A stretch of 64,000 nucleotides of DNA from Acanthopleuribacter pedis (lineage in GTDB: Bacteria > Acidobacteriota > Holophagae > Acanthopleuribacterales > Acanthopleuribacteraceae). The translations under genes were made by a program, and so were the position numbers. Of this stretch, positions 16,837 through 26,753 are shown one piece after another. How positions within the stretch are numbered: the first letter of the stretch is position 1; every line of letters begins with the position of its first letter. The stretch spans positions 219,587 through 283,586 of the forward strand of contig NZ_JAFREP010000010.1 in assembly GCF_017377855.1 (NCBI RefSeq), in the 5' to 3' direction. The notes under the pieces were generated by a model. That model did no database searches, was not told where the DNA came from, and saw only the letters and a list, made by a program, of their open reading frames with translations.

Positions 16837-18663
16837 ATGCGCCGCTTTGATCCGAATTCCTTGGTTCAACTTTTTCGAAACAAAGCTGCAAAAGACCTTT
16901 TTATGAAAAAACACACGATCATTTGTGTCGACGATGAACAAAGCGTTTTAAATGTCCTGTCCACGCAGCTTCGGCGCCGTTTCGGTGACGCCTACAACCT
17001 CGAATTTGTGGAAAGCGGCGATGAAGCCCTTGAACTCCTAGAGGAACTTGAAGAAGACGGGTTTATCCCGGTAATGATTCTGTGCGACCAAATCATGCCA
17101 AACATGTCCGGCGACGAATTATTAACGGCGATCCATAAGGAACAGCCGCACATCAAAAAAATCCTGCTCACCGGCCAGGCCAGTTTGGAGTCGGCCATCA
17201 ATGTCATTAACAACGCCGATCTGTACCGCTACATTGTCAAACCCTGGGAAGAAGAAGACTTACTGCTCACCATTGAAAAAGGGATTGAAGCCTATTTCTT
17301 GGTTCAAGATCTCCATGAAAAAAACCGCATGCTGGAAAAGTACAGCGCCGAACTGGAACAGATGGTCGAAGAACGCACGGCCCAACTTCAGGAGCGCAAC
17401 ACCGAGCTGGAATCGCTCGACAACATCGTGCGCACCATCAACCAACGTTTTAATTTCGAAAACCTGCTCACCACGCTGTTAGAGCAAGCGCGTGTGCTGT
17501 TCCCGCGCATCGACCACGCCGTATTTCTTCACCACAACCATGACTGGGACGCCTTTTTACCGTTCCTGCCAACAGACAAACACGGTGCCGGGCACAAACC
17601 GCCCATCTCCCACACGGCGTTAAAAACATTTTTCGAACGGGGCAAGGCGGTCAAACCGAAGATCACCCTTTTTGCGGAACCCAGCCGGGAAACCACGGCC
17701 GCGGTGGCGTTTCCCCCCGTTACCAGTCTGCTGGCCGCGATGGTCCAACACGAGGGCCGTGTTCAAGGGGTGCTGTTGTTGGGCGTGGGCGAAGCACGTG
17801 CCTTTGATGAAGACGATGTGGAGAAGTTGGCCCGCTTCCGCACCCACATGACGAGCGCACTGGGAAAAGCGCAAATCATGAAAGCCCTGGAACAACACAA
17901 CCAGCAGATCACCAGCAGCCTTGAGTACGCGCGCGTCATTCAAGGAAAACAACTGCCCAAAAAAGACCATTTCGCGGAGCGCTTTCCCGGCGCGCTGGTC
18001 TTTTACCAACCCAAGCATCTGGTTTCGGGTGATTTTTATTGGATTCACCATCACGGTGATCGCGATTATTTGGCGGTGGTGGATTGCACGGGGCACGGTG
18101 TTCCGGGCGCACTCATTTCGATGATCGGCATTACCTTGCTGAACAAAATCGTGACCACCGAAGCCGACCTGACCCCGGCCCAAATCCTCTCGCGATTGCG
18201 TTCCGAGTTTTGCAGGGCACTTACCCAGGGTGCGGAAAAACCCCTTCGCGACGACATGGAGTTGGGCCTGTGCATGATTGACCGCCGCCACCAGAAAATC
18301 CACTTCAGCGGCGCAAAACGCCCGCTTTATTTCATCGAAGGGTGTGGCAAAGGAACCATCACCATCTACCAAGGCAACCGCACCTCCATCGGCGGCCGAC
18401 GCAACCGCCGTCGCGCTTTTTCCGAACAAATCATTCCCTACATGGAAGGCGACGCCTTTTACCTCTTCACCGACGGTTTCCCGGACCAAGCCGGCGCGGA
18501 AGATTACCGCAAATTGGGTCTGAAATCATTTCGCGCGCTGTTGGAACACATTCACGGGTTAAGCACCGAGGCTCAGCATGCCGCGCTTGAAGAAGCCTTG
18601 AAACAATTCCAAAAACGACTGCCACAGCGAGACGACATCACGGTCGTGGGTGTGCGCCTATGA
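16837..18663 (+). CDS. Response regulator with GAF and SpoIIE/PP2C phosphatase domains
   Basis: A 608-residue signalling protein. A receiver domain (~25-150) has DDE (32-34), phospho-acceptor Asp84 (VMILCDQIMP) and the Lys of YIVKPWEEEDL. A coiled coil (~160-200) leads to a GAF-like domain (~205-345), then a PPM/SpoIIE phosphatase (~365-608) with HLVSGDFYW, VDCTGHGVPGALIS, FTDGFPDQ and the terminal RDDITVVGVRL; these Asp residues bind metal. Such proteins turn phosphorelay input into dephosphorylation of an anti-sigma antagonist or similar target. No partner is adjacent. ATG at 16837 follows GGAAACGAG; a later ATG at 16903, right before the receiver domain, is also possible. Confidence 0.88.
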   Translation: MRRFDPNSLVQLFRNKAAKDLFMKKHTIICVDDEQSVLNVLSTQLRRRFGDAYNLEFVESGDEALELLEELEEDGFIPVMILCDQIMPNMSGDELLTAIHKEQPHIKKILLTGQASLESAINVINNADLYRYIVKPWEEEDLLLTIEKGIEAYFLVQDLHEKNRMLEKYSAELEQMVEERTAQLQERNTELESLDNIVRTINQRFNFENLLTTLLEQARVLFPRIDHAVFLHHNHDWDAFLPFLPTDKHGAGHKPPISHTALKTFFERGKAVKPKITLFAEPSRETTAAVAFPPVTSLLAAMVQHEGRVQGVLLLGVGEARAFDEDDVEKLARFRTHMTSALGKAQIMKALEQHNQQITSSLEYARVIQGKQLPKKDHFAERFPGALVFYQPKHLVSGDFYWIHHHGDRDYLAVVDCTGHGVPGALISMIGITLLNKIVTTEADLTPAQILSRLRSEFCRALTQGAEKPLRDDMELGLCMIDRRHQKIHFSGAKRPLYFIEGCGKGTITIYQGNRTSIGGRRNRRRAFSEQIIPYMEGDAFYLFTDGFPDQAGAEDYRKLGLKSFRALLEHIHGLSTEAQHAALEEALKQFQKRLPQRDDITVVGVRL

Positions 18664-18685
18664 CCCGTTCGGGCGATTCATCCGT

Positions 18686-18733
18686 TTTTTTCTCAATGGG
18701 TTGTCGGCATTTCCATGACCCATTGAGAAAAAA
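18686..18733. other. Hairpin with T-rich 5' arm and A-rich 3' arm
   Basis: TTTTTTCTCAATGGGT pairs perfectly with ACCCATTGAGAAAAAA across a 16-base loop, 22 bp after the regulator stop codon. The T tract is in the 5' arm on both strands, so this is not a standard intrinsic terminator; a stable 3' end stem is likely. A similar design occurs at 63886-63941. Confidence 0.6.
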
Positions 18734-18917
18734 TACAAACCCGCGATCCAAGAAAAAACCAGGCAACAACCACCCCGTAAATCATCCACTTTCGCGGCGT
18801 TTGGTAAATCCCGAGCTCGCCGCTTTTAGGTGGCAACCCACACGGTGAGATACTATACTGAAGTATCCAGCTATTCAAAAATCAAGCCTTGTTCCATCCC
18901 GTTTGAAGGAGCTTCCG

Positions 18918-19421
18918 ATGATGTGGTACGGCAATAAAAATACCCCCAAACAGGGTTCGATCAACCTCCCCTTTTCCTCCTGGAAATGGAATTTTCAGAA
19001 CAACTCGGCCAAGGTCACCTACGGGTTCATGAACATGGAGTGGTCCTGGGGCTACAACCAGAACCGCGGGCCGGGCACCCTTCGCGGTGAGTTGCAACTG
19101 TTGGGCGGCAACGCCGACGCGTTGCTTTCTTGGGACATCGATCCCACCAAAAAGACGGCGACCATCACCCTGACGCTCGGCAAAAATCTTTCGGTCACCA
19201 CGGAACACTTGAGTCAGCGCCAAACCCTTGCCACCTTCAAATTTACCGCGCCCCAACAACCCTCGCCACCTGTCCAGTACGCACCCGACTTAACCGTCAC
19301 CATCGATTGGAACAGCCGCCAACTGGTTCTTGACGGGCGTATTAGCGACACATCCGGTGAAACCCACGGCGAAAACGCATGGCAAAAAAAGGTCGTCCAG
19401 GCATGGTGCGCCCCCTCATAA
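18918..19421 (+). CDS. Conserved-looking protein of unknown function
   Basis: A 167-residue protein rich in aromatic residues near the start (MMWYGNKNTPKQG, SSWKWNFQNNS, NMEWSWGYNQN) and otherwise with alternating beta-strand pattern, for example KKTATITLTLGKNLSVTTE and DLTVTIDWNSRQLVLDG. No signal peptide, membrane segment or known motif is seen. The all-beta look suggests a small sandwich or lipocalin-like fold, but this is only an impression. AAGGAG sits 7 bases before the ATG, which decides the start over an in-frame codon 15 bases upstream. It precedes the giant kinase gene by 128 bp in the same direction. Confidence 0.65.
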   Translation: MMWYGNKNTPKQGSINLPFSSWKWNFQNNSAKVTYGFMNMEWSWGYNQNRGPGTLRGELQLLGGNADALLSWDIDPTKKTATITLTLGKNLSVTTEHLSQRQTLATFKFTAPQQPSPPVQYAPDLTVTIDWNSRQLVLDGRISDTSGETHGENAWQKKVVQAWCAPS

Positions 19422-19549
19422 GGGACCACCTCGGAAACAAACGCACCCGCGGGAACCACTGGCTTGCCAGGGGCCGGGCGGCGTGAGGGGTTTGTGCCAA
19501 ACCCGTCGGTGAACCCCGCCGGCCCGAAACCAAGGGAACACACACACCT

Positions 19550-22500
19550 TTGGATCAATCCCTCTTTTTGGAGCATCTTGTGCCGCGGTTGGAATTAAAA
19601 AAGAAGGTATTCGAAAGCGCGAAAACGGTGATTTACCAGGGCGCCTGGCAAGACGAAGGGCGTCCGGTGATCGTGAAGATGCCCCGTTCCGAGCTGCCGG
19701 ATAAAAGTGAAGCGGAACGCTACCGACGCGAGTTCGCGCTTTCAAAAGAACTCGATCTGGAAAGCGTTCAAAAAGTCTACGCCCTCGAGCAGGTCGAAAA
19801 CCGGCCGGCCTTGGTTAAGGAAGATTTCGGCGGTGTTCCGCTGGATCAGTTCATCCACAACCACGACCAACCGCTCCAGCTCCTGCTTGAAATCGCTTAC
19901 AAGATGGCGCGCGGGCTGGCGGGCATCCACGGCAAAGGGCTCATCCACAAGGACCTAAAACCCGCCAACGTGCTCCACAACCCCGAGACGGGTCAAACCA
20001 AAATTTGCGATCTCGGCATGGCGAGCAAGCTGCCCCGCGAGCACGAGGAAATCAAGGCGCCCACCCAGCTCGAAAGCACCCTTGCCTATTGCTCGCCGGA
20101 ACAAACGGGCCGCATGAACCGCATGATTGACTACCGCACGGATCTTTACTCGCTCGGGGTCACGCTCTACGAAATGTTCACCCGTCGCCTGCCCTTCGAA
20201 ACCGACGACCCCTCGCACATGGTCCATTGCCACCTGGCCCACGAACCGGAGCCGCCCCATCAGCGCAATCCCCATTTGCCCAAGGTATTGTCACAGATCG
20301 TGCTCAAGTTGATGGCGAAAAATGCGGAGGACCGTTACCGCAGCGCATTTGGCCTGGGGTTGGACCTCAAAAAATGCCTCGACTTAATCAAAGACATGGG
20401 TACCATCCCGGATTTCACCCTGGGTGAGGGCGATGTCTCCAACAAGTTCGAACTCTCCCAAAAACTGTACGGTCGCGAAACGGAGACGGCCCAACTGCTG
20501 GCGGGTTTTGAAAACGCGGCGGCGGGTCGTACCGAGCTGGTGCTGGTCAGCGGGTACTCCGGCATCGGTAAATCGGTGTTGGTGAACGAAGTACGCAAAC
20601 CCATCGTGCTCAAAAACGGCTACTTCATCAAAGGTAAGTTCGACCAACTCCAGCGGGACATCCCCTTTTCCGCGCTAATCAACGCCTTTCAGGAATTGAT
20701 TCAGCAAATCCTCACCGAATCGCGCGAACGCATTGACGCCTGGCGCGAACAAATTCTGGCGGCACTGGGCAACAACGCGCGCATTATCGTCGACGTGGTC
20801 CCCATGTTGGAACTCATTATCGGTCCACAACCCGAGGTCGCCGAACTGGCACCGGCCGAGGCGGGTAACCGCTTCCAGTTGGTTTTTCAGAATTTCGCGG
20901 CTGTTTTCCCCAAGGAAAGCCACCCGCTGGTGATTTTTCTGGACGACCTGCAATGGGCCGATACGGCGACGCTCAAACTGCTGAAATTTTTCGCCACCGA
21001 CCCCACCAGCCACCACCTGTTGCTGATCGGAACCTATCGCGACAACGAGGTCAGCCCCTCGCATCCCCTGGTGGTCACCCTCAACGACATCAAAAAGGTG
21101 TCCACCACGCAAATTCGCGAAATCGAACTCAAGCCGCTGGAACGCCATGATTTGACCTACATGATTACCGACAGTTTTTCCAGCACCCCGGCGGATGCGG
21201 CCTCCCTGGTCGACGTCTTGTTGGAAAAAACGCGCGGCAATCCCTTTTTTGTGGTCCAGCTATTGGGCACCCTCCACGAGCGCGACCTGATCCATTTTGA
21301 CTACGAAACCGGCCGCTGGCTGTGGGAAGCGCGCCAATTGCGCCAGGTCGCCATTACCAGCAATGTGGTGGAGTTGATGGTGGACAAGATCAAGCGCTTG
21401 CCGGAAACCACCCGGGAAACCCTAAAACTGGCCGCCTGCTTGGACAGCGAAATCAACCTCGAGCTCACGGCCGTCATCTGTGAACTGGATCATCCGGTGA
21501 TCTTGGATCGTTTGTGGCCCGCCTTGGAAGAAGGCCTGATTCTTTCCATCGGACAGCGCTACCGGTTTTTGCATGACCGGGTGCAACAAGCCGCTTATTC
21601 CTTGATCGAGGAGGAAGCCCGACCGGCGGTTCACCTGCGCATCGCGCGACTGATGTACAAAGCCTCAGACGGTGACAACACGCGGCTGTTCGACCTGGTC
21701 AACCACTTCAACCAAGGCCGCCACCAAATCACCGAGGACGCGGAAAAGGTCCGTGTGGCAACCTTTAACCTTGAAGCGGGCAAAAAAGCCAAGGACGCAA
21801 CCGCCTACCTACCCGCCCGCGAATACTTCGTCGCGGGTTTGTCCCTGTTGTCCGATACCCACTGGCACAGTCACCACGACCTGATGTTTGAACTCTCGGC
21901 AGGCTGCATCGAATGTCAGGGCTTGACCGGCGAGTTCGAGGCCTCCGAGAAAACCTTCCAGCAGGCGTTTGGCAATGTAACCACCACCCCGGAGAAAGCG
22001 TTTCTTTTTGCCGTGCAAATACGTGTCAACTACGCCAACGGCAACTATCCCCAAAGCGTGGCCCTGGGCAAGCAGGCCATTGCGCTGTACGGGATCACCG
22101 TTCCCGACGACGCCTCATTGGCAGAAGCCAACGAACGCGGGTTTGCGACCATCGCGCGGCGGATCCGCGAAACGAACCGAGAACAGCTTCTGAACGCGGC
22201 GGAGCTCAAGGACAACAACCTCAAAACCTGTTTCAGTTTCCTGATTGATTTATGGACGGGATGTTACCTCACCGGCAACTTCGCCCTGATGGATTACACC
22301 CTGTTCATCATGATGGAAATCACCCTTGACCACGGCAATTGCGCGTCAACCTGCTTCGCGTACATGTCCTATGCCATGCGCTTGGGCGCGGCCGGTGATT
22401 ACAGCCAAATTGAAGAAATGGGCGCCATTTCCATCGCGCTCAACAAACAATTCCCCCAGCGCGCGCTCCAGGGCAAAATCCACAACATTTTCGGGCACAT

Positions 22501-25084
22501 CGTCAATCCCTACACCAACCGGCTCAAAGGAAATCTGGAAATTTACGACATCGCCATTCAAGCCAACTTCGAAAGCGGTGAATTAATTTGGGGCGCCTGG
22601 GCGATGATTTACCAGATTTTCTCCCAGTATTTGTTGGGGTTGCCCTTTGATGCGATTGACGGCAACCTCAAAAAGTTCATTGATCTGATGAACAAGTTCA
22701 ACATGGAAAACATCGCGCAAACCCTGATCATGCAAGGTCAGGTGTTGCGCAACCTGGAGGGGCGAACCCTCACGGTGGCGGGCTTGAGCGACGAGCGTTA
22801 CAGCGAAAAAAAGGCACTCGCCTTTTTCCAAGAAACCAACTTTATTCCCGCGCTTAGCTGGCACTGCATCCTCAAAACCCAACTCCTCCTGTTGTACGGG
22901 TTCCACGAGGAAGCCGTCAAAACGGCGGCGGCTTCCGAAACCATGCTTGCCGCCAACACCGGGTTTTTCATCATTACCTACCACAGCTTTTATTACGCGC
23001 TCGCGATCACGGGCCACTACGACCAAGTGGACGAACAACGCCGCGCCGAATACCGCGCTTTACTGGCGGACCATACCGAGAAGTTGCGGGTTTGGACGGA
23101 AAAAAGCCCCGCCAACTACCGCGCGATGTTGTTTCTGGTGGAAGCCGAAACGGCGCGCGTGAATGACGATCAACTCACCGCGATGGATCGCTACGACAAA
23201 GCCATCGCCGCGGCCAAAAAGGACAACTTCCCCCAACACGCGGCGCTGGCCCAAGAGTTGGCCGGACGATTCCACGGTGCGTACGGACGCGACACCATCA
23301 GCATCACCTACATCCGCGAGGCGGTGAACTGGTATTTCCACTGGGGCGCCTCCCGCAAAGCGCTCCTGCTCCAGGAAGCTTTCCCGGGCATCATGCACGG
23401 CCGCATCGGCGACCACAAGGGTTCGACCTCCTCGGGTTCACCGGGCGCCTTAGACGTCCACTCGATTCTCAAAATTTCCCAGGCCATGAGCGGGGAAATC
23501 GTGCTTGAGAAACTGCTGGCCACCCTTTTGAAATTTGTGCTGGAAAACGCGGGCGCGCAACGGGGTCTGTTCCTGGTATACCGACGCCAACGCATGTTCA
23601 TTCAGGCCAAGGGTTCGGTGGAAGACGGGGTCCACATGGTGGACGCCCAGCCCATCGACACGGGCGACGAACTCTGCGAGACCCTGGTGAACTTCGTGGT
23701 CAGAACCGGGAAATTGGTCAATTTGGCGGACGCAATCAACGTCGGCGAGTACACCAAGGACGCCTACATCCGGCAACGGAAGATCCGATCACTGTTGTGT
23801 ATCCCGGTTTTCCATTTGGGCGAATTGACGGCCGCGATTTACCTGGAGAACAACCTGGTTCCCGACGCCTTCACCCCGGACCGCATGCAAACCCTGAAAA
23901 TCATTGCCTCCCAACTGGCCATTTCCTTTGAGAACGCCACCATGTACCAGGACATGGAACAAAAAGTGCGCGAACGAACGGCGGAACTCGAAACCGCCAA
24001 CCGCGAACTCAGCAACACCCTGACCGACCTCAAAAACACCCAGGTCCAATTGGTTCAATCGGAGAAAATGGCGGCCCTCGGTCAGTTGGTGGCGGGCATC
24101 GCCCACCAGGTCAACACGCCCGCCAGCGCCATTGTCGCGGGCATCGACGAAATCGGCCGACAAAACACCGACTGGTTCGAAAACATGATGGCGTTCCTGC
24201 CGCAACTCGACGAAACCGAACAGGAGCACCTGATTACGCTCAGCCGCAAAGTCATGAAGTTCAGCACCCAGGAACGGGCTACCGCGGAAACGCGCGCGGT
24301 CTCAACCGAAATCCGTAAAGAACTAAAAAAGAACGAAATCGACAACGCCCGTGCCTTCGCCAAGGATCTGGCCGGGGTCGGCTTGGACACGGGCGACATC
24401 CCCCACCTGTTGCCGCTCCTGCGCCACGCCAGTAGTGACCGCATCGTGCACACCTTCTTCCTGATGGGCATGACCCACATTCACGTGCGCGACATCAAGC
24501 TGTCCATCGACCGCATCGTCAAACTGATCAAAGCCCTGCGCTCCTATTCCCGTTTGGACTCCGAGGTCCTCTCCGAAATGAACATCCGCGAGGATTTGGA
24601 AAACACCTTGGTCATCCTCAAGGGCAAAATGCGCGAGGTACAGGTCCACCGCCGTTATCAGGAGATTCCCACCACCCACGGTTATGCCGAACAACTCAAC
24701 CAGGTTTGGACCAACATCATTTACAACGGGGTGCAGGCCATGAAAGGCAAGGGCGACCTGACCATCAACCTGCACCGCCACGACGCGGACTGGATTGCGG
24801 TCGAAATTCAGGATTCAGGCGGCGGTATCCCGCAAGAAATCCGCGAACGCATTTTCGAGCCTTATTTCACCACCAAACCACGCGGCGTCGGCACGGGGCT
24901 CGGCCTCTCCATCTGTCACAAAATCGTCAACAACCACCACGGCCGCATTGAACTGGAATCCGAGCCGGGCAGAACGCTGTTTCGCGTATTGCTGCCGGTG
25001 AAGACCCAATGGAAACCCGACGATGCGTCACCCCAAACCGCCGCGACGCCACAGGACGCGCCGGCTCAGCGAGGTATGTCATGA
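19550..25084 (+). CDS. Giant Ser/Thr kinase-AAA ATPase-GAF-histidine kinase
   Basis: A 1844-residue trifunctional signalling protein. The Ser/Thr kinase (~15-270) has HKDLKPANVL and DLG. The AAA/STAND ATPase (~305-600) has Walker A SGYSGIGKS near 337 and Walker B LVIFLDDLQWAD near 462. A long helical repeat region follows (~700-1290), then GAF (~1303-1460) and a histidine kinase with His1519 (GIAHQVNTP), the N-box region TNIIYNGVQAM and GVGTGLGLSIC. This architecture is known in cyanobacteria and other bacteria as a large sensor; input probably comes through the helical repeats and GAF. HKD replaces the usual HRD but keeps the catalytic Asp. The start is TTG after AAGGGA. The stop overlaps the first patatin by ATGA, so its output may be coupled to that enzyme. 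No receiver protein is adjacent. Confidence 0.9.
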   Translation: MDQSLFLEHLVPRLELKKKVFESAKTVIYQGAWQDEGRPVIVKMPRSELPDKSEAERYRREFALSKELDLESVQKVYALEQVENRPALVKEDFGGVPLDQFIHNHDQPLQLLLEIAYKMARGLAGIHGKGLIHKDLKPANVLHNPETGQTKICDLGMASKLPREHEEIKAPTQLESTLAYCSPEQTGRMNRMIDYRTDLYSLGVTLYEMFTRRLPFETDDPSHMVHCHLAHEPEPPHQRNPHLPKVLSQIVLKLMAKNAEDRYRSAFGLGLDLKKCLDLIKDMGTIPDFTLGEGDVSNKFELSQKLYGRETETAQLLAGFENAAAGRTELVLVSGYSGIGKSVLVNEVRKPIVLKNGYFIKGKFDQLQRDIPFSALINAFQELIQQILTESRERIDAWREQILAALGNNARIIVDVVPMLELIIGPQPEVAELAPAEAGNRFQLVFQNFAAVFPKESHPLVIFLDDLQWADTATLKLLKFFATDPTSHHLLLIGTYRDNEVSPSHPLVVTLNDIKKVSTTQIREIELKPLERHDLTYMITDSFSSTPADAASLVDVLLEKTRGNPFFVVQLLGTLHERDLIHFDYETGRWLWEARQLRQVAITSNVVELMVDKIKRLPETTRETLKLAACLDSEINLELTAVICELDHPVILDRLWPALEEGLILSIGQRYRFLHDRVQQAAYSLIEEEARPAVHLRIARLMYKASDGDNTRLFDLVNHFNQGRHQITEDAEKVRVATFNLEAGKKAKDATAYLPAREYFVAGLSLLSDTHWHSHHDLMFELSAGCIECQGLTGEFEASEKTFQQAFGNVTTTPEKAFLFAVQIRVNYANGNYPQSVALGKQAIALYGITVPDDASLAEANERGFATIARRIRETNREQLLNAAELKDNNLKTCFSFLIDLWTGCYLTGNFALMDYTLFIMMEITLDHGNCASTCFAYMSYAMRLGAAGDYSQIEEMGAISIALNKQFPQRALQGKIHNIFGHIVNPYTNRLKGNLEIYDIAIQANFESGELIWGAWAMIYQIFSQYLLGLPFDAIDGNLKKFIDLMNKFNMENIAQTLIMQGQVLRNLEGRTLTVAGLSDERYSEKKALAFFQETNFIPALSWHCILKTQLLLLYGFHEEAVKTAAASETMLAANTGFFIITYHSFYYALAITGHYDQVDEQRRAEYRALLADHTEKLRVWTEKSPANYRAMLFLVEAETARVNDDQLTAMDRYDKAIAAAKKDNFPQHAALAQELAGRFHGAYGRDTISITYIREAVNWYFHWGASRKALLLQEAFPGIMHGRIGDHKGSTSSGSPGALDVHSILKISQAMSGEIVLEKLLATLLKFVLENAGAQRGLFLVYRRQRMFIQAKGSVEDGVHMVDAQPIDTGDELCETLVNFVVRTGKLVNLADAINVGEYTKDAYIRQRKIRSLLCIPVFHLGELTAAIYLENNLVPDAFTPDRMQTLKIIASQLAISFENATMYQDMEQKVRERTAELETANRELSNTLTDLKNTQVQLVQSEKMAALGQLVAGIAHQVNTPASAIVAGIDEIGRQNTDWFENMMAFLPQLDETEQEHLITLSRKVMKFSTQERATAETRAVSTEIRKELKKNEIDNARAFAKDLAGVGLDTGDIPHLLPLLRHASSDRIVHTFFLMGMTHIHVRDIKLSIDRIVKLIKALRSYSRLDSEVLSEMNIREDLENTLVILKGKMREVQVHRRYQEIPTTHGYAEQLNQVWTNIIYNGVQAMKGKGDLTINLHRHDADWIAVEIQDSGGGIPQEIRERIFEPYFTTKPRGVGTGLGLSICHKIVNNHHGRIELESEPGRTLFRVLLPVKTQWKPDDASPQTAATPQDAPAQRGMS

Positions 25085-26706
25085 GCGCCACCAAACTGCC
25101 CCCCTTCCCGGTCAACCAGAACATCCGACTCATGTGTTTCGACGGCGGGGGGATCCTCGGCTACTTCACCGCCATCATGCTGCGCCAACTGTGTGAAAAA
25201 GACAGCGGCTTTCTCGGCAAACAAACGGTGTCTGCCTTCGCGGGCACCTCCATCGGCTCCCTGATCTCCTTTCTTTTGGCGAAAGAGGAGACGCCCCGCG
25301 ATCTGATTATGTCCGGGGAACTCGAGAACATTTTTCATAACTCGTTGCTCTACAGCAACCGCCTCAACCCCATTGACGGCTGGTTGAGTTTTTGGGGCAT
25401 CACCGCCTGGTCCGGTCAAGCCGATATGAATGCATTCCTCGATGCGCACTTTGGCGACATGAAGTTGGGCGAACTCAACAATCGCGTGCTGATCACCACC
25501 TTTAGCTACGGCAACAGCAGCGGGGAAAACCAGTGGTTTGAACGCATTTTCCGCAACTTCCCCAGTGAAACCCACGATTACGTGGGCGACAGCGACTGGC
25601 TGGTCAAAGATGTGGCCTTCGGCGCGGTCAGCCCGGCGACCTTGCGGCCCGTGCAGAATTGGCTCTCGGACGGCGGCATGACCGCCATGTCGCCCGACCT
25701 CTCTTCCTTGGCCCAGGTCATCGACAGCCCCCTCGGCAACAGCGCCAAGGTGACCATGGCGGTGGCAAAATGCCTCACGCGTTTGGAAGAGCTGCTCAAA
25801 CTTTTTGCCAACCCGCCCAAGGACTTTTCCATCGCCAATCTGATGAAAGGCGTGAACAGCAGCCCCCCCAAGCTCAACAACCAACACCTGGAGGAGCTCC
25901 ATCAAGCAAACCTGGTCGAAAAAACCGACCTAGTCCAAATCCAAGAGTTGGTGGCGGTCATGGAACAGAACGTGGGCAAGTCGGGCAGCGACGCGACCCG
26001 GGTGCAACGGGAGTTTGAAAACGAGCTCGCCTTGATTCGCGCCTTGGCCAAGCACCGCGATTTCCCCGCCGAGAAATTGACACAACTAGAGACCGCCATG
26101 ACCGGCCTGGAACAAGGGCTGACACGATTGGTTGATTTGTTGAAACGCCTCAAAACGGTTTCCCTGGATGATCTCGAGGCCACCATCCAAAACCTGATTC
26201 CCGATTTGTTCCACCACGCAACCCACTCCCTCAAGGGCAACATCAACGACATGGCCCGCCAAGTAACCGAGTTGGCCGGCATTCAACGCCTCAACCGGAT
26301 CGAGATGTTTTCCTTGGGTGTCGGCCAGCAAACCCCCGGGTACTTTACCGAGAATTTTAATTTCGGCTGGCTGCCCTTCATGACACTCCCCACCAACATC
26401 ACCCAAAAATGTTACGCGCCGCCCACCTTCAACCTCCTTTACAGCCCCACCACCAACGACATCAGTTACATGGCGAGCCTGTTCCTCCCCGACGACCGCT
26501 ACTTCCGACTCAATCCCCAGGTGGTCGGCTTCCCGGTGCCCTCGGTCATCCCGGCAACCTACATGGCGCGTTTTGATTTCCTCAAAGAGTATTACCTCAA
26601 ATCCATTCGGGACCAGTTCAACAGCGGCGTGAAACCCGAGGAAATCCAAGCGGCGGTTCAGTGGTTAACGGCACACAACTGGTGCGAGCCACTCCCCCAT
26701 CCATAA
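25081..26706 (+). CDS. Patatin-like phospholipase, first of a pair
   Basis: A 541-residue patatin-family lipase. The oxyanion motif DGGGILGY is near residue 20, the nucleophile Ser57 lies in GTSIGS, and the catalytic Asp197 in SDGGMT, forming the Ser-Asp dyad that removes acyl chains from phospholipids. The patatin fold fills ~1-230. The middle (~260-400) is helical and coiled-coil-like, and the C-terminal ~130 residues resume the lipase fold with conserved FPVPSVIPATYMARFD. No signal peptide is seen, so it is probably cytosolic. ATG overlaps the kinase stop by 4 bp. The second patatin 47 bp downstream shares its layout, suggesting duplication. Confidence 0.9.
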   Translation: MSATKLPPFPVNQNIRLMCFDGGGILGYFTAIMLRQLCEKDSGFLGKQTVSAFAGTSIGSLISFLLAKEETPRDLIMSGELENIFHNSLLYSNRLNPIDGWLSFWGITAWSGQADMNAFLDAHFGDMKLGELNNRVLITTFSYGNSSGENQWFERIFRNFPSETHDYVGDSDWLVKDVAFGAVSPATLRPVQNWLSDGGMTAMSPDLSSLAQVIDSPLGNSAKVTMAVAKCLTRLEELLKLFANPPKDFSIANLMKGVNSSPPKLNNQHLEELHQANLVEKTDLVQIQELVAVMEQNVGKSGSDATRVQREFENELALIRALAKHRDFPAEKLTQLETAMTGLEQGLTRLVDLLKRLKTVSLDDLEATIQNLIPDLFHHATHSLKGNINDMARQVTELAGIQRLNRIEMFSLGVGQQTPGYFTENFNFGWLPFMTLPTNITQKCYAPPTFNLLYSPTTNDISYMASLFLPDDRYFRLNPQVVGFPVPSVIPATYMARFDFLKEYYLKSIRDQFNSGVKPEEIQAAVQWLTAHNWCEPLPHP

Positions 26707-26753
26707 ACCGACAACCGTCCACGTGACCGACCTTCTTTTTCAGGTGATTGTTT

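Noticed and set aside
20675..21148. 157-codon minus-strand frame opposite the giant kinase
   Set aside because: Shadow of the ATPase region on the plus strand; no ribosome binding site.
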